17,016 nucleotides of DNA from B25-G16 sp964549945 (lineage in GTDB: Bacteria > Desulfobacterota > DSM-4660 > Desulfatiglandales > B25-G16), in the NCBI GenBank assembly GCA_964549945.1, contig CAZJXD010000104.1:1-17016 (forward strand), read 5' to 3'. The translations under genes and the position numbers were made by a program. The notes under the pieces were generated by a model, which was not told the DNA's origin, searched no databases, and worked only from the letters and a program-made list of their open reading frames with translations. This document shows, in pieces, positions 7,811 through 15,478 of the stretch. Position 1 is the first letter of the stretch, and each line of letters begins with the position of its first letter.

Positions 7811-8120
7811 TTCGAGTATTCCCGGTAGACGGAGATCCCAAGCCGATGCACCATATTCTCGTTTTTCCTCCTCTATTCATTGCCCTCACCTTATAGAAAT
7901 GCCCCTTAGTCCCTTACAAATATAATTATGCGCAAGATAGTCAAAATTTCTTCCGCCAGGAATAGCTCCGTGGTCAGTAAATTCAGGAATTCAGGGATTG
8001 AGAGGTTCTATTGAAGCGCTTATCTTCAATTCCTCAATTCCGGATTATCAGAGTTAGGTATTTTCCTTGCAAAATCAACGGAAATAGGGAAAATCAGGAA
8101 AAGACATTACCTTCTATCAT
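7811..8120 (+). other. intergenic region between hypB and the kinase gene
   Basis: No gene is supported in these 310 bases. A TATAAT at 7921-7926 has no acceptable -35 (AATGCC at 17 bp), so it is not called as a promoter. The one clear structure is the two-part hairpin at 7994-8041, listed separately. No terminator for hypB is evident. Confidence 0.5.
7994..8041. other. two-tier hairpin upstream of the kinase gene
   Basis: The outer stem GGGATTGAG (7994-8002) pairs with CTCAATTCC (8033-8041), 9 bp with one G.T. The inner stem ATTGAAG (8010-8016) pairs with CTTCAAT (8024-8030), 7 bp around a 7-nt loop. An asymmetric internal loop separates them. There is no T-run after it, so it is not a typical terminator. 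It could be a regulatory RNA fold or an operator for the downstream gene. Confidence 0.4.
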
Positions 8121-11100
8121 GTGGGGCATGCAGTGAGAGACGAGGGCAAAACCAAGTCGCGACTCATAGGGGAGTTGGTCGAACTCCGTCAACGGATTGC
8201 GGAATGCGAGGCATTGGAGTCTGAGCTCAAGCGGAGCGAGGAGGACCTACGCCGTCAAAAGAGACACCTGGAGTCCTTACTTCATTACAGCTCGTTAGCC
8301 ATGGTAACGCTCGATGAAGCGCATCATGTTATTTCCTGCAACCGGGAGTTCGAGCAACTTTTTCAATTCGAGGAATCCGAGATCATTGGTAAGAATCTCG
8401 ATGAGGTCGTAGCCGGCCCCCAATACCTCATGGAGGCCAGGGCTTACACCAAGGAGGCCCTGGAAGGGAGGACGATTCATGGCTCTGGCACGAGGCAAAG
8501 GAAGGACGGCAGCACGGTAGATGTCGAATTCTTTGGGGTGCCGGTTGTCATCGATGGGAGCGTTGTAGGGGCCTATGGGATTTATCTGGATATCTCAGAA
8601 CGCAAGAGAGTTGAAGATGCGTTGCTCGAGAGCAAGGCGAGATATAAGGAGTTGGCGGACTCGCTGCCGCAACCAGTCTTCGAGACAGATGAGAGAGGCG
8701 ATCTCACCTTTACCAACCGCTGCGCATTTGATCTGTTCGGGTATCCCAGGGATGAATTTGAGAAGGGCCTCAATGCCTTTCAGATGCTCGCCCCTGAGGA
8801 TCGTGACAGGGCCAGGGAGAATTTTGCGAGGGCGCTGAGTGGAGAACACTTGGGTGGTGTTGAATACACTGCCAGGAAAAGGGATGGAACCACATTCCCC
8901 ATTGAGATTTACTCGAGCCCTATCGTTCGCGAGAACACCACTATAGGCCTTCGGGGGATCATCGTGGACCTCACCGAGCGTAAGAAGACGGAGGAGGCAC
9001 TAAGGGAATCGGAGGCAAAATACTCGGCACTGGTTGAGAACTCAAAAGATGGCATTATCATGATCCAGGAAGGGGTGCTGACCTTTATCAACGAGGCATC
9101 CACTGATCTGGTAGGCTACTCCCCCAAGGAGATGATAGGGGCGAGTTTCGTGAAGTTTGTCGCCCCTGAACATGGGAACCTGGTGGCGAGGCGATACACA
9201 GAGCGCATGGAGGGAAAGGATGTCCCCTCTATCTATGAGATTGAGCTTCTCAGAAAAGATGGCACCACTGTGCCGGTGGAAGTGAATGCCATGCACATTG
9301 AATATGGAGGTAAACCCACTGATCTGGCTTTCGTGAGGGATATCACCGAGCGAAAGCAGGCGGAGATGGAGGTACAAAAACGACAGGTGTACCTGGAATC
9401 CGTGTTGCATAACGCCCCGGAGGCCATCGTTACCCTCGATGCCTCGAACCTGGTGCTCGAGTGGAACCCAGGAGCCGAGCAAATTTTCGGCTATACCCGC
9501 CAGGAGGTAGTGGGGAAGAATATCGACGACCTGATTGCCGGTGCCGAGGTTTACGATAAGGCGACAGTCCTTACCAGAAAAGCCCTCTCCGGACGAAAGA
9601 TCCCTTCCATGGAAACGGTTCGCTATAGAAAGGACGGCACTCCCGTCCCCGTGATCCTGGCAGCTTCACCCATCTTTATGGACGATGAGCTGCATGGTGC
9701 GGTGGCAGTGTATTCGGACATTACCGGGCGCAAGCTCGCCGAGGAGGCCCTGCGGGAGAGCGAGGAGCGATTCCGGATTCTGGTGGAGGAATCCCCCTTC
9801 GGCGTGTCGATCATCGGGAAAGATGGCCGCTACAAGTACCTGAACCCCACGTTCAAAGCGATCTTCGGATATGACCTCAAGGATATCCCCACCGGAAGGC
9901 AATGGTTCAACAAGGCCTACCCCGATCAGGAGTACCGTAAAGAGGCGATTTCCGCTTGGATCAGCGACCTTCGTGGAGCAGAGCACGGTGAGTCTCGACC
10001 AGAGACCTTCACGGTGACGTGCAAGGATGGATCGGAGAAGACAATACACTTCCGGCCAGTGACCATGAAGACCGGTGATCAGTTCGTGATCTATGAGGAT
10101 ATCACGGAAAGAAAGCAACTGGAAGAGCAGCTCCAGCTCGCCCAGAGGATGGAAGCCCTTGGAACCTTAGCAGGCGGCATCGCCCACAACTTCAACAACC
10201 TGCTCACCGGCATTATGGGCAACGCCTCGCTCATGCTGCTCAACACCGACCCAACCCACCCCCACTACGAGCGGCTCAAGGGTATCGAGAAGCTCGTGGA
10301 CAGCGGTTCAAAGCTCACCAGGCAGCTGCTCGGCTACGCCAGGAAGGGCCAGTACGAGATCAAGCCCCTTAACATCAACCGCGTGGTATCGGAGACTTCC
10401 GATACCTTCGATGCCACCAGAAAAGACATCCGCGTGCACCAGCACCTGGCCGAGGACCTCCATGGCGTCCACGCGGACCAGGGACAGATCGAGCAGGTTC
10501 TGTGGAACCTGTATGTGAACGCTGCGGATGCCATGGTCGGCGGCGGTGATCTGTTCATCGAGACGCGTAACCTCACCCACGCCGAGATTATGGGCAAGCC
10601 CTATAAGGTGAAGCCCGGCTCCTACGTGCTGATCACGGTGAGGGACACCGGCAGCGGCATGGGCAAGAAGACCATGGAGCGGATCTTCGAGCCCTTCTTC
10701 ACCACCAAGGGTCTCGCGAGGGGTACCGGCCTGGGCCTCGCATCGGCCTATGGCATGGTAAAGGCCCACGGTGGCTACATCGATGTGGAGTCACGGAGGG
10801 GCAAGGGCACCACCTTCAGCATCTACCTGCCCGCCTCCCCGCAGGAGGTCCCGGATAGGCCGATGACCTCCTGGAGGCTCGAGAGGGGCCACGAGACCCT
10901 CCTTCTGGTGGACGATGAGGCCATGGTGCTCGAGGTGAGCCAGGAGTTGCTGGAGATGATGGGCTATACCGTGTTTCCGGCCAGAGGCGGACGGGAGGCC
11001 GTCGAGCTCTATCGGGCTCACTGCGATGACATCGACATGGTGATCCTCGACCTGATCATGCCGGATATGGGGGGCGGGGAGACCTACGATCGGCTCAGGG

Positions 11101-11264
11101 AACTCAACCCCCGGGTTAAGGTGATGCTCTCGAGCGGCTACAGCATCGATGGGCAGGCCTCCGAGATCCTGAGGCGGGGATGCGAGGGGTTCATCCAGAA
11201 GCCCTTCGAGGCAAAGGAGCTCTCCCAGAGGATACGGGAGATACTGGATAAGAAGAAAGCCTGA
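8121..11264 (+). CDS. soluble five-PAS hybrid sensor histidine kinase
   Basis: A protein of 1047 residues. A short coiled coil (about 10-48) is followed by five PAS domains at about 49-165, 173-290, 298-412, 424-540 and 548-665, several ending in the PAC-like D(I/L)(T/S)ERK. Next come the phospho-acceptor helix with GGIAHNFNN (His689), the HATPase domain (N-box NLYVNAADAM near 796-805, G1 DTGSGMG, FEPFFTTK, G2 GTGLGLA), and a C-terminal receiver (Asp931 and 932, phospho-Asp977 in VILDLIMPDM, Lys1027). No membrane segment or signal peptide was seen, so it should sense a cytosolic cue. PAS domains can bind haem, flavin or small ligands; none can be assigned here. The receiver suggests a phosphorelay, but no DNA-binding partner is nearby. 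The start is uncertain: GTG 8121 gives the longest form, while GTG 8133 has a better-spaced GGGG. Part of the gene is markedly more GC-rich (from about 10130). Confidence 0.9.
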   Translation: MGHAVRDEGKTKSRLIGELVELRQRIAECEALESELKRSEEDLRRQKRHLESLLHYSSLAMVTLDEAHHVISCNREFEQLFQFEESEIIGKNLDEVVAGPQYLMEARAYTKEALEGRTIHGSGTRQRKDGSTVDVEFFGVPVVIDGSVVGAYGIYLDISERKRVEDALLESKARYKELADSLPQPVFETDERGDLTFTNRCAFDLFGYPRDEFEKGLNAFQMLAPEDRDRARENFARALSGEHLGGVEYTARKRDGTTFPIEIYSSPIVRENTTIGLRGIIVDLTERKKTEEALRESEAKYSALVENSKDGIIMIQEGVLTFINEASTDLVGYSPKEMIGASFVKFVAPEHGNLVARRYTERMEGKDVPSIYEIELLRKDGTTVPVEVNAMHIEYGGKPTDLAFVRDITERKQAEMEVQKRQVYLESVLHNAPEAIVTLDASNLVLEWNPGAEQIFGYTRQEVVGKNIDDLIAGAEVYDKATVLTRKALSGRKIPSMETVRYRKDGTPVPVILAASPIFMDDELHGAVAVYSDITGRKLAEEALRESEERFRILVEESPFGVSIIGKDGRYKYLNPTFKAIFGYDLKDIPTGRQWFNKAYPDQEYRKEAISAWISDLRGAEHGESRPETFTVTCKDGSEKTIHFRPVTMKTGDQFVIYEDITERKQLEEQLQLAQRMEALGTLAGGIAHNFNNLLTGIMGNASLMLLNTDPTHPHYERLKGIEKLVDSGSKLTRQLLGYARKGQYEIKPLNINRVVSETSDTFDATRKDIRVHQHLAEDLHGVHADQGQIEQVLWNLYVNAADAMVGGGDLFIETRNLTHAEIMGKPYKVKPGSYVLITVRDTGSGMGKKTMERIFEPFFTTKGLARGTGLGLASAYGMVKAHGGYIDVESRRGKGTTFSIYLPASPQEVPDRPMTSWRLERGHETLLLVDDEAMVLEVSQELLEMMGYTVFPARGGREAVELYRAHCDDIDMVILDLIMPDMGGGETYDRLRELNPRVKVMLSSGYSIDGQASEILRRGCEGFIQKPFEAKELSQRIREILDKKKA

Positions 11265-11465
11265 TCGCATTACCCGGGGAGAGCAACTTCGAGGTGCTAT
11301 CACGGTGCGCTACGGGTCTTATAAGGTCACAATTATCGTCACAATCCAAAGGAATCCCACCCCGTGAGACTTACTTATAATGAAACAACTGTCTCTGATA
11401 ATCTTTCGGGGACATCCCGAAAATTACTCCCATCAAGCCCCTCTACACCCGCGCTGACTGTTCAA

Positions 11466-11494
11466 TTGACAAATGATGTATTTTCTGGTATGAT
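11466..11494 (+). promoter_or_regulatory. near-consensus sigma-70 promoter for the HEAT-repeat gene
   Basis: TTGACA (11466-11471), an exact 17-bp spacer, and TATGAT (11489-11494, five of six), preceded by the extended -10 TGG (11486-11488). This is the best promoter match in the window. Transcription would start near 11501 and leave a leader of about 185 nt before the gene. Confidence 0.7.
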
Positions 11495-11624
11495 TACTCA
11501 ATAAAAACAGAAAAATATCTTAAATTGATTTATTCGTTTATTTGAGAGAGAGCGGCTGCTCTAAGGAAATCATCTCCTTTACCATGTCACGCAGGTATTA
11601 TTTCGAGAACTGAGAAGGGAGCCC

Positions 11625-11678
11625 ATGTATATAGGTAGGGAAATTATGTACTTAAGTTTTTCGTTTATCTCTCTATGA
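11625..11678 (+). CDS. possible 17-residue leader peptide
   Basis: ATG 11625 is preceded by AGAAGGGAG (11613-11621). It encodes MYIGREIMYLSFSFISL, ends at TGA 11676-11678, and stops 9 nt before the start of the HEAT-repeat gene, whose own ribosome site (GAGGGA) overlaps the end of this frame. The placement would allow translational coupling. There is no run of one regulatory amino acid to suggest attenuation. It is short enough to arise by chance. Confidence 0.3.
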   Translation: MYIGREIMYLSFSFISL

Positions 11679-11687
11679 GGGATTCCA

Positions 11688-13835
11688 ATGAAAACAACCC
11701 CTGCTGAAACAAACATTTCTGGCCCAGCATCACTGCCAGATGATCCGCATAAGGAGATCAAGGCCAAGCTTGCGGATTTTCTTCTCTCCCTGATTCAGGC
11801 CTTTCTCCGCACCGGTTTTTACACTTCCGATCATCCCGAAGCGAGAAAGGCCAAGATAGGGCTCTACGAGGATTTTCAAAGCATTTTCACCAGCAAGGAT
11901 GAGCTGACCTTCCTGGTTCGCGATGATCCTGAGGGGAAAAGTATCTTGATCGAAGGGGTGCTTCCAGAAACCCATAACCTCAATTCCCTGATGTTGCGGG
12001 GGATGGCAGAGATGTACGCCCCCAAATTTGCCAAATTCCTCGAGCGGAAAGATCTCATTAGCTTAACCCTTAAGAATACCATGACTCGGGAGGAATTCAC
12101 CAATTTCGTTGATGTTATGGGCGAGCCGATTTTCGTTGACACCCACGAAAAAAGCGATAAGGAACGATTCAGCCGGACCTTGAAAGAGAGAGGGATTTTC
12201 AACATTTCATACATCTTCAGCGAGGAACTCCTGGCCGTAAAGAGGAAAATCCCCTGGCGATCTCAGATCGCCCTCTCCCGCCTGATGAAAGACTTCAGAA
12301 TGATCCCCCTCTTTTTTGATCTGGACGAAGAAGGCGTAAAAAAGGTGAGAAGGCAGATCATTCAAGATGTCGCGCGGCATATCCAAGACCCCGATGTCAT
12401 CTTCCCTGTGTTGATGAACACTGATATCGCTGAATCCAAGGGATTCAAGGAATTTGAAATCAATAGAGAGATAATCGCCTGTGTCTCTGATGAACCACTC
12501 CTCAAGATATCCCAGACATTGCTCAAGGAGGACGTTCGCGATCAAGAGGGTGAACCCCCTCAGGGAAAAGTGGTAAGGCTTGCCAGACGGATTGCTTCAT
12601 CTCTCAATCAAAGGGAAATCAAGACAAGAGCCCCTATCCTCGAGGAGTATTTCAAACGCAAACTCATTCCCTTTGAACAACTTCCACAGGCCACGCAGCG
12701 CAAGATAAGGTTCGAGCAGTTTACAAACAAGTTCCTTCGGAACATTGACGCCTTTTTCACCCAGTTCGACGATATTCAGGACGGAGAACGATATCTCAAA
12801 ACGGCTCGATCCGTTATAAGGATTATTCCCGAATTGATCCGCCGAGATCGGTACGAGGAGATCCTGAAGATCATCACCCATATCGATCGCCAATTTCATG
12901 AGAAAACACAGCTCTCCCCTTATGCAGGAAAAATTCTAGAGGAAATCGAAAGGGGCGAGATCCTGCGTGGATTGAAGGGAAAATTCCTGACCGGCAGCAA
13001 GGAAATACGTATGGCCATCGCCCCCATTCTTGTAAAACTCCGCGCCGGATCTATTCCCCATCTTCTCTCACTTCTGAGGCAGAGCACTGACCACCTGGTC
13101 CGTAAACATGCCTGCGAGATATTACTTGAGGTCGATTCCTCAGCCATCAACCTTATTCTCGACGAGCTGAATAAAAGGGCGTTCGCCACAAAATCCGCTA
13201 TCGACATCATGCGGGTTTTGGGAGAAATGAAGCGTGATGAGTGGATTCAACCCTTTGCCAGCACCCTGCGAACCTATCTCAATCATGAAAACCCGCGCCT
13301 CAGAGAGGAAGCTCTGGGGGTATATTACAAGATCATGGGTGGTGATGGGGAAAGATTATACCTCGATCTTCTCAATGATACCGATATTGGCGTTCGAAAA
13401 AGGGCGATTCAGTGTCTGAGCGGAATCAAGAGCAATATTGGCCTGGAAAAATTCCTCGAAATCTTGAAAAAGGCGGAGGATTTTCCCTCAGATAAAGACC
13501 TGCAAATGGAGGCTTCCCTTTTTAGCGCCCTTGGTTTTTATGGGGACGTTGAAATGACAGAGATAGGATCGCTTGAGGATTTCTTGATCGAAACACTTGA
13601 CCGTCGGCTCAGTCTGGGTCCACTTAAGTTTCTGAAGAAAAAAAAGAGACCCCTCAGCGAGGGATCAATAGCTGCAATCTGCGAAACTCTGGGAAAGATT
13701 GGAACCGGCAAATCCTATGCCATTCTCCAGAAGCTGGAGAAACAGAAAGACAGACTGTGGACAAATACAGCCGAAGAGGCCCTTAAGAAGATCTCCGAAA
13801 GACAAGAGGGCAAAGAAGGTTCGCCACAAACATAG
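11688..13835 (+). CDS. HEAT-repeat protein of unknown function
   Basis: A protein of 715 residues, with no signal peptide or membrane helix seen, so it is probably cytoplasmic. The C-terminal part (about 437-700) is a series of helix pairs spaced like HEAT repeats, e.g. IRMAIAPILVKL..SIPHLLSLL, LVRKHACEILLEV, LREEALGVYYKI and VRKRAIQCLSGI. The N-terminal part (about 25-150) resembles a domain I associate with delta-proteobacterial HEAT or HD-type proteins: a helix with a (Y)xxxHPxxRKA motif (YTSDHPEARKAK), a beta pair (LTFLVRDDPEGKSILIEG), then a helix-rich stretch ending ISLTLKNTMTREEFTNFVDVM. That similarity is from memory and is tentative. The middle (150-430) is helical without a recognised motif. 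No catalytic residues stand out, so a scaffold or protein-binding role is likely. It has its own promoter and is probably not co-transcribed with the kinase upstream. Confidence 0.8.
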   Translation: MKTTPAETNISGPASLPDDPHKEIKAKLADFLLSLIQAFLRTGFYTSDHPEARKAKIGLYEDFQSIFTSKDELTFLVRDDPEGKSILIEGVLPETHNLNSLMLRGMAEMYAPKFAKFLERKDLISLTLKNTMTREEFTNFVDVMGEPIFVDTHEKSDKERFSRTLKERGIFNISYIFSEELLAVKRKIPWRSQIALSRLMKDFRMIPLFFDLDEEGVKKVRRQIIQDVARHIQDPDVIFPVLMNTDIAESKGFKEFEINREIIACVSDEPLLKISQTLLKEDVRDQEGEPPQGKVVRLARRIASSLNQREIKTRAPILEEYFKRKLIPFEQLPQATQRKIRFEQFTNKFLRNIDAFFTQFDDIQDGERYLKTARSVIRIIPELIRRDRYEEILKIITHIDRQFHEKTQLSPYAGKILEEIERGEILRGLKGKFLTGSKEIRMAIAPILVKLRAGSIPHLLSLLRQSTDHLVRKHACEILLEVDSSAINLILDELNKRAFATKSAIDIMRVLGEMKRDEWIQPFASTLRTYLNHENPRLREEALGVYYKIMGGDGERLYLDLLNDTDIGVRKRAIQCLSGIKSNIGLEKFLEILKKAEDFPSDKDLQMEASLFSALGFYGDVEMTEIGSLEDFLIETLDRRLSLGPLKFLKKKKRPLSEGSIAAICETLGKIGTGKSYAILQKLEKQKDRLWTNTAEEALKKISERQEGKEGSPQT

Positions 13836-13946
13836 CTCCGCTGAATGCGCCAGCAAGATCAAAGAAACAGGGCATTCCTCCCGCACTTTTACCTCCCTTT
13901 TCCATGAGTAAGTTTGTCATTAGGTTGATAGGCTGAAGACTGAAGG

Positions 13947-14132
13947 TTATTTAGTTTGCAACGATCGAATCAGGCCATTCAAGACCTTCTCGGTTTCGAC
14001 GATTTTAGGTTCAATCAGGGATGAATCATGGGCGGTCAGGAAACCGAGGCGCTTTGCCAAACTGAGCTGATTAGAAAGGCCTTTGGGCTGAAGACCGAAG
14101 CCGGAAAGGACCTGACAGCCGTTCGATTTCAC
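13947..14132 (-). pseudogene. C-terminal remnant of an S23/four-helix-bundle protein gene
   Basis: The 61-codon minus-strand frame contains NQLSLAKRLGFL followed by a gap and then EKVLNGLIRSLQTK. This resembles the ends of the last two helices of small four-helix-bundle proteins of the S23 (23S rRNA intervening-sequence) family, which typically close with a GYL...MLNGLIRSL-like pattern. Complete members are about 115-130 residues, so the first half is missing; the upstream codons (MKSNGCQVLSGFG...) do not look like the family. Function is presumed lost. The recognition rests on a short C-terminal pattern. Confidence 0.5.
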
Positions 14133-14136
14133 TCAC

Positions 14137-14159
14137 GGCCCTGAGCTTGTCGAAGGGCC
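14137..14159. repeat. REP-like palindromic repeat
   Basis: GGCCCT (14137-14142) pairs with AGGGCC (14154-14159) around GAGCTTGTCGA. The core CCTGAGCTTGTCGAAGG is a widely scattered intergenic repeat sequence in many bacterial genomes (from memory). Only one copy is present here. Confidence 0.5.
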
Positions 14160-14337
14160 TTCCACCTTCAGTCTATCTACCTGAGCAGTCACATTTTCCG
14201 TTGAATTCGGCATAGGGCTGTGGTAGGGTTCTGCCTCTCTTATAGACGATTCGGTGAGATGAGAGCATACATGTATTGCTATTCATTCCCGATAGGTAAT
14301 TCCATGTAATCTAAGAGATAAACGAAAGGAAGACACA

Positions 14338-15363
14338 ATGGAGCGAGTAGTGCTTGGAAAAACGGGGCTTGAGATCAACAGGCTTGGTTTTGGCGGGATC
14401 CCCATTCAGAGAGTGGGCGAACGACAGGCCGTTGAGGTGGTCCTGCATGCAATTGAAAGCGGGATCGATTTTATAGACACCTCGAGGGCCTACACCACGA
14501 GCGAGCGACGGATCGGCAAGGCCTTAGGCCAGACGGATAAAAGGGTAATCCTTGCCTCAAAGTCCCAGAGCAGGACCTCGGACAAGGTACGGAAGGACCT
14601 GGAAACCAGCCTGAGGGAGCTGAATCGGGACTATATTGACCTCTACCAGGCCCATTTCGTGGCGGATGAACAGGTCTATACCCAGGTGATTTCCTCAGGA
14701 GGCGCCCTCGAAGGCCTGCGCAAGGCAAGGGAAGAGGGTTTGATAGGCCATATCGGCATCACGAGCCACAGCCTGGACCTCATGGACAGGGTTCTGGACG
14801 ACGGGCTTTTCGAGACGATCATGGTGTGCTTTAGCCTTCTCGAGCCCAAGGCACAGGAGAAGATCATCCCCAAGGCCCTGGAGAGGAATGTGGGGATTAT
14901 CGCCATGAAGCCCTTTTCCGGAGGGGTCATCGATAACGCCGCCCTTGCCCTGAAATACGTTCTGTCCCAACCGGGCATTGTGGTCATTGCCGGTGTGGAG
15001 CAGAAGGGACTCTTGAATGAAAATTGGGCGATCTTTCGAGGCGGCTGGGAGTTAGATGAACAAGAAAGAAGAGGGATTGAGGAGATCAAGTCGAGATACG
15101 ATAAAGCCTTTTGCCGGCGCTGTAATTACTGCCAGCCCTGTTCAGAGGATATTCCCATTCAAGCGATCCTGGGGATACGCTCTATGGTCAGACGGATGGG
15201 AACGAGAATTCTAGTAGAAGATCGGCAGGTGAAGGCCATTGAGAAGGCGAGAAACTGTATCGAATGCGGGGAGTGTATGACTCGCTGCCCCTATAACCTG
15301 CCCATACCGGATCTCATCAAGGAAAACCTTCAGTGGGTGGATGAACAGCTAAAGGCAATGTAA
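14338..15363 (+). CDS. aldo/keto reductase with C-terminal two-cluster ferredoxin domain
   Basis: A protein of 341 residues. Residues 1-245 form an aldo/keto reductase barrel: LGKTGLEINRLGFGGIP at the start and the catalytic set Asp47, Tyr52 (DTSRAYTTSE), Lys75 (ASKS) and His106 (DLYQAHF). The C-terminal part has two cysteine groups, FCRRCNYCQPC (Cys259, 262, 265, 268) and CIECGECMTRCPYNLP (Cys307, 310, 313, 317), as in the Fer4-fused AKR proteins common in anaerobes. It presumably couples substrate reduction to ferredoxin-type electron transfer; the substrate cannot be told. It is soluble, without a signal peptide. The ribosome site is AAAGGAAG, 7 bp before ATG. It is a single gene converging on the DapA-family gene. 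Confidence 0.92.
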   Translation: MERVVLGKTGLEINRLGFGGIPIQRVGERQAVEVVLHAIESGIDFIDTSRAYTTSERRIGKALGQTDKRVILASKSQSRTSDKVRKDLETSLRELNRDYIDLYQAHFVADEQVYTQVISSGGALEGLRKAREEGLIGHIGITSHSLDLMDRVLDDGLFETIMVCFSLLEPKAQEKIIPKALERNVGIIAMKPFSGGVIDNAALALKYVLSQPGIVVIAGVEQKGLLNENWAIFRGGWELDEQERRGIEEIKSRYDKAFCRRCNYCQPCSEDIPIQAILGIRSMVRRMGTRILVEDRQVKAIEKARNCIECGECMTRCPYNLPIPDLIKENLQWVDEQLKAM

Positions 15364-15399
15364 TCCATGGCCGGCCAGCCGTGTGGAATAGGCAGGTGG

Positions 15400-15418
15400 A
15401 GAGGGATGAGCGCCCTCT
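15400..15418. terminator. weak hairpin between convergent genes
   Basis: AGAGGG (15400-15405) pairs with CCCTCT (15413-15418) around a 7-nt loop, 37 bp after the reductase stop codon. It is only 6 bp and has no T-run on either strand, so a terminator role is a guess from its position between converging genes. Confidence 0.25.
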
Positions 15419-15478
15419 GTGAGCTATTAACAGCTGATCCCGATATCGCTGAAATATAAGTGAAATGACCCCCTCTCA

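Larger units (their letters stand above)
11265..11687 (+). other. intergenic region between the kinase and HEAT-repeat genes
   Basis: No protein gene longer than a leader peptide is supported here. It contains a 7-bp perfect hairpin (TTTCGGG 11404-11410, loop GACAT, CCCGAAA 11416-11422) without a T-run, then a strong promoter at 11466-11494 and a short open frame at 11625-11678. The DNA is AT-rich from about 11460 onwards. Confidence 0.5.
13908..14192. mobile_element. degraded inverted-repeat element related to the MITE at 16539
   Basis: The ends are inverted copies. AGACTGAAGG (13937-13946) matches CCTTCAGTCT (14165-14174) perfectly, and AGGTTGATA (13922-13930) matches TATCTACCT (14174-14182 region) in eight of nine. 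The right end TGAGCAGTCAC (14182-14192) matches the right end of the 16539-16724 element. The left motif at 13921-13942 matches 16556-16576 with one gap and one change. The outermost left end is eroded and no target duplication is clear (TTTTCC occurs on both sides, 13898-13903 and 14194-14199, but not adjoining the predicted left end). It encloses a fragment of a four-helix-bundle gene. Confidence 0.55.
13836..14337 (+). other. intergenic region with degraded mobile-element remains
   Basis: These 502 bases hold no intact gene. From about 13908 to 14192 there is an inverted-repeat element with a gene remnant and a REP-like hairpin, all listed separately. From 14193 to 14337 I see no confident promoter, only the ribosome site AAAGGAAG before the reductase gene. 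Confidence 0.5.

Noticed and set aside
7921..7926. TATAAT box as a kinase promoter
   Set aside because: No -35 match at 16-18 bp upstream; an isolated hexamer in AT-rich DNA is expected by chance.
11404..11422. TTTCGGG/CCCGAAA hairpin as the kinase terminator
   Set aside because: A perfect 7-bp stem, but 140 bp after the stop codon and followed by AATTACT rather than a T-run.
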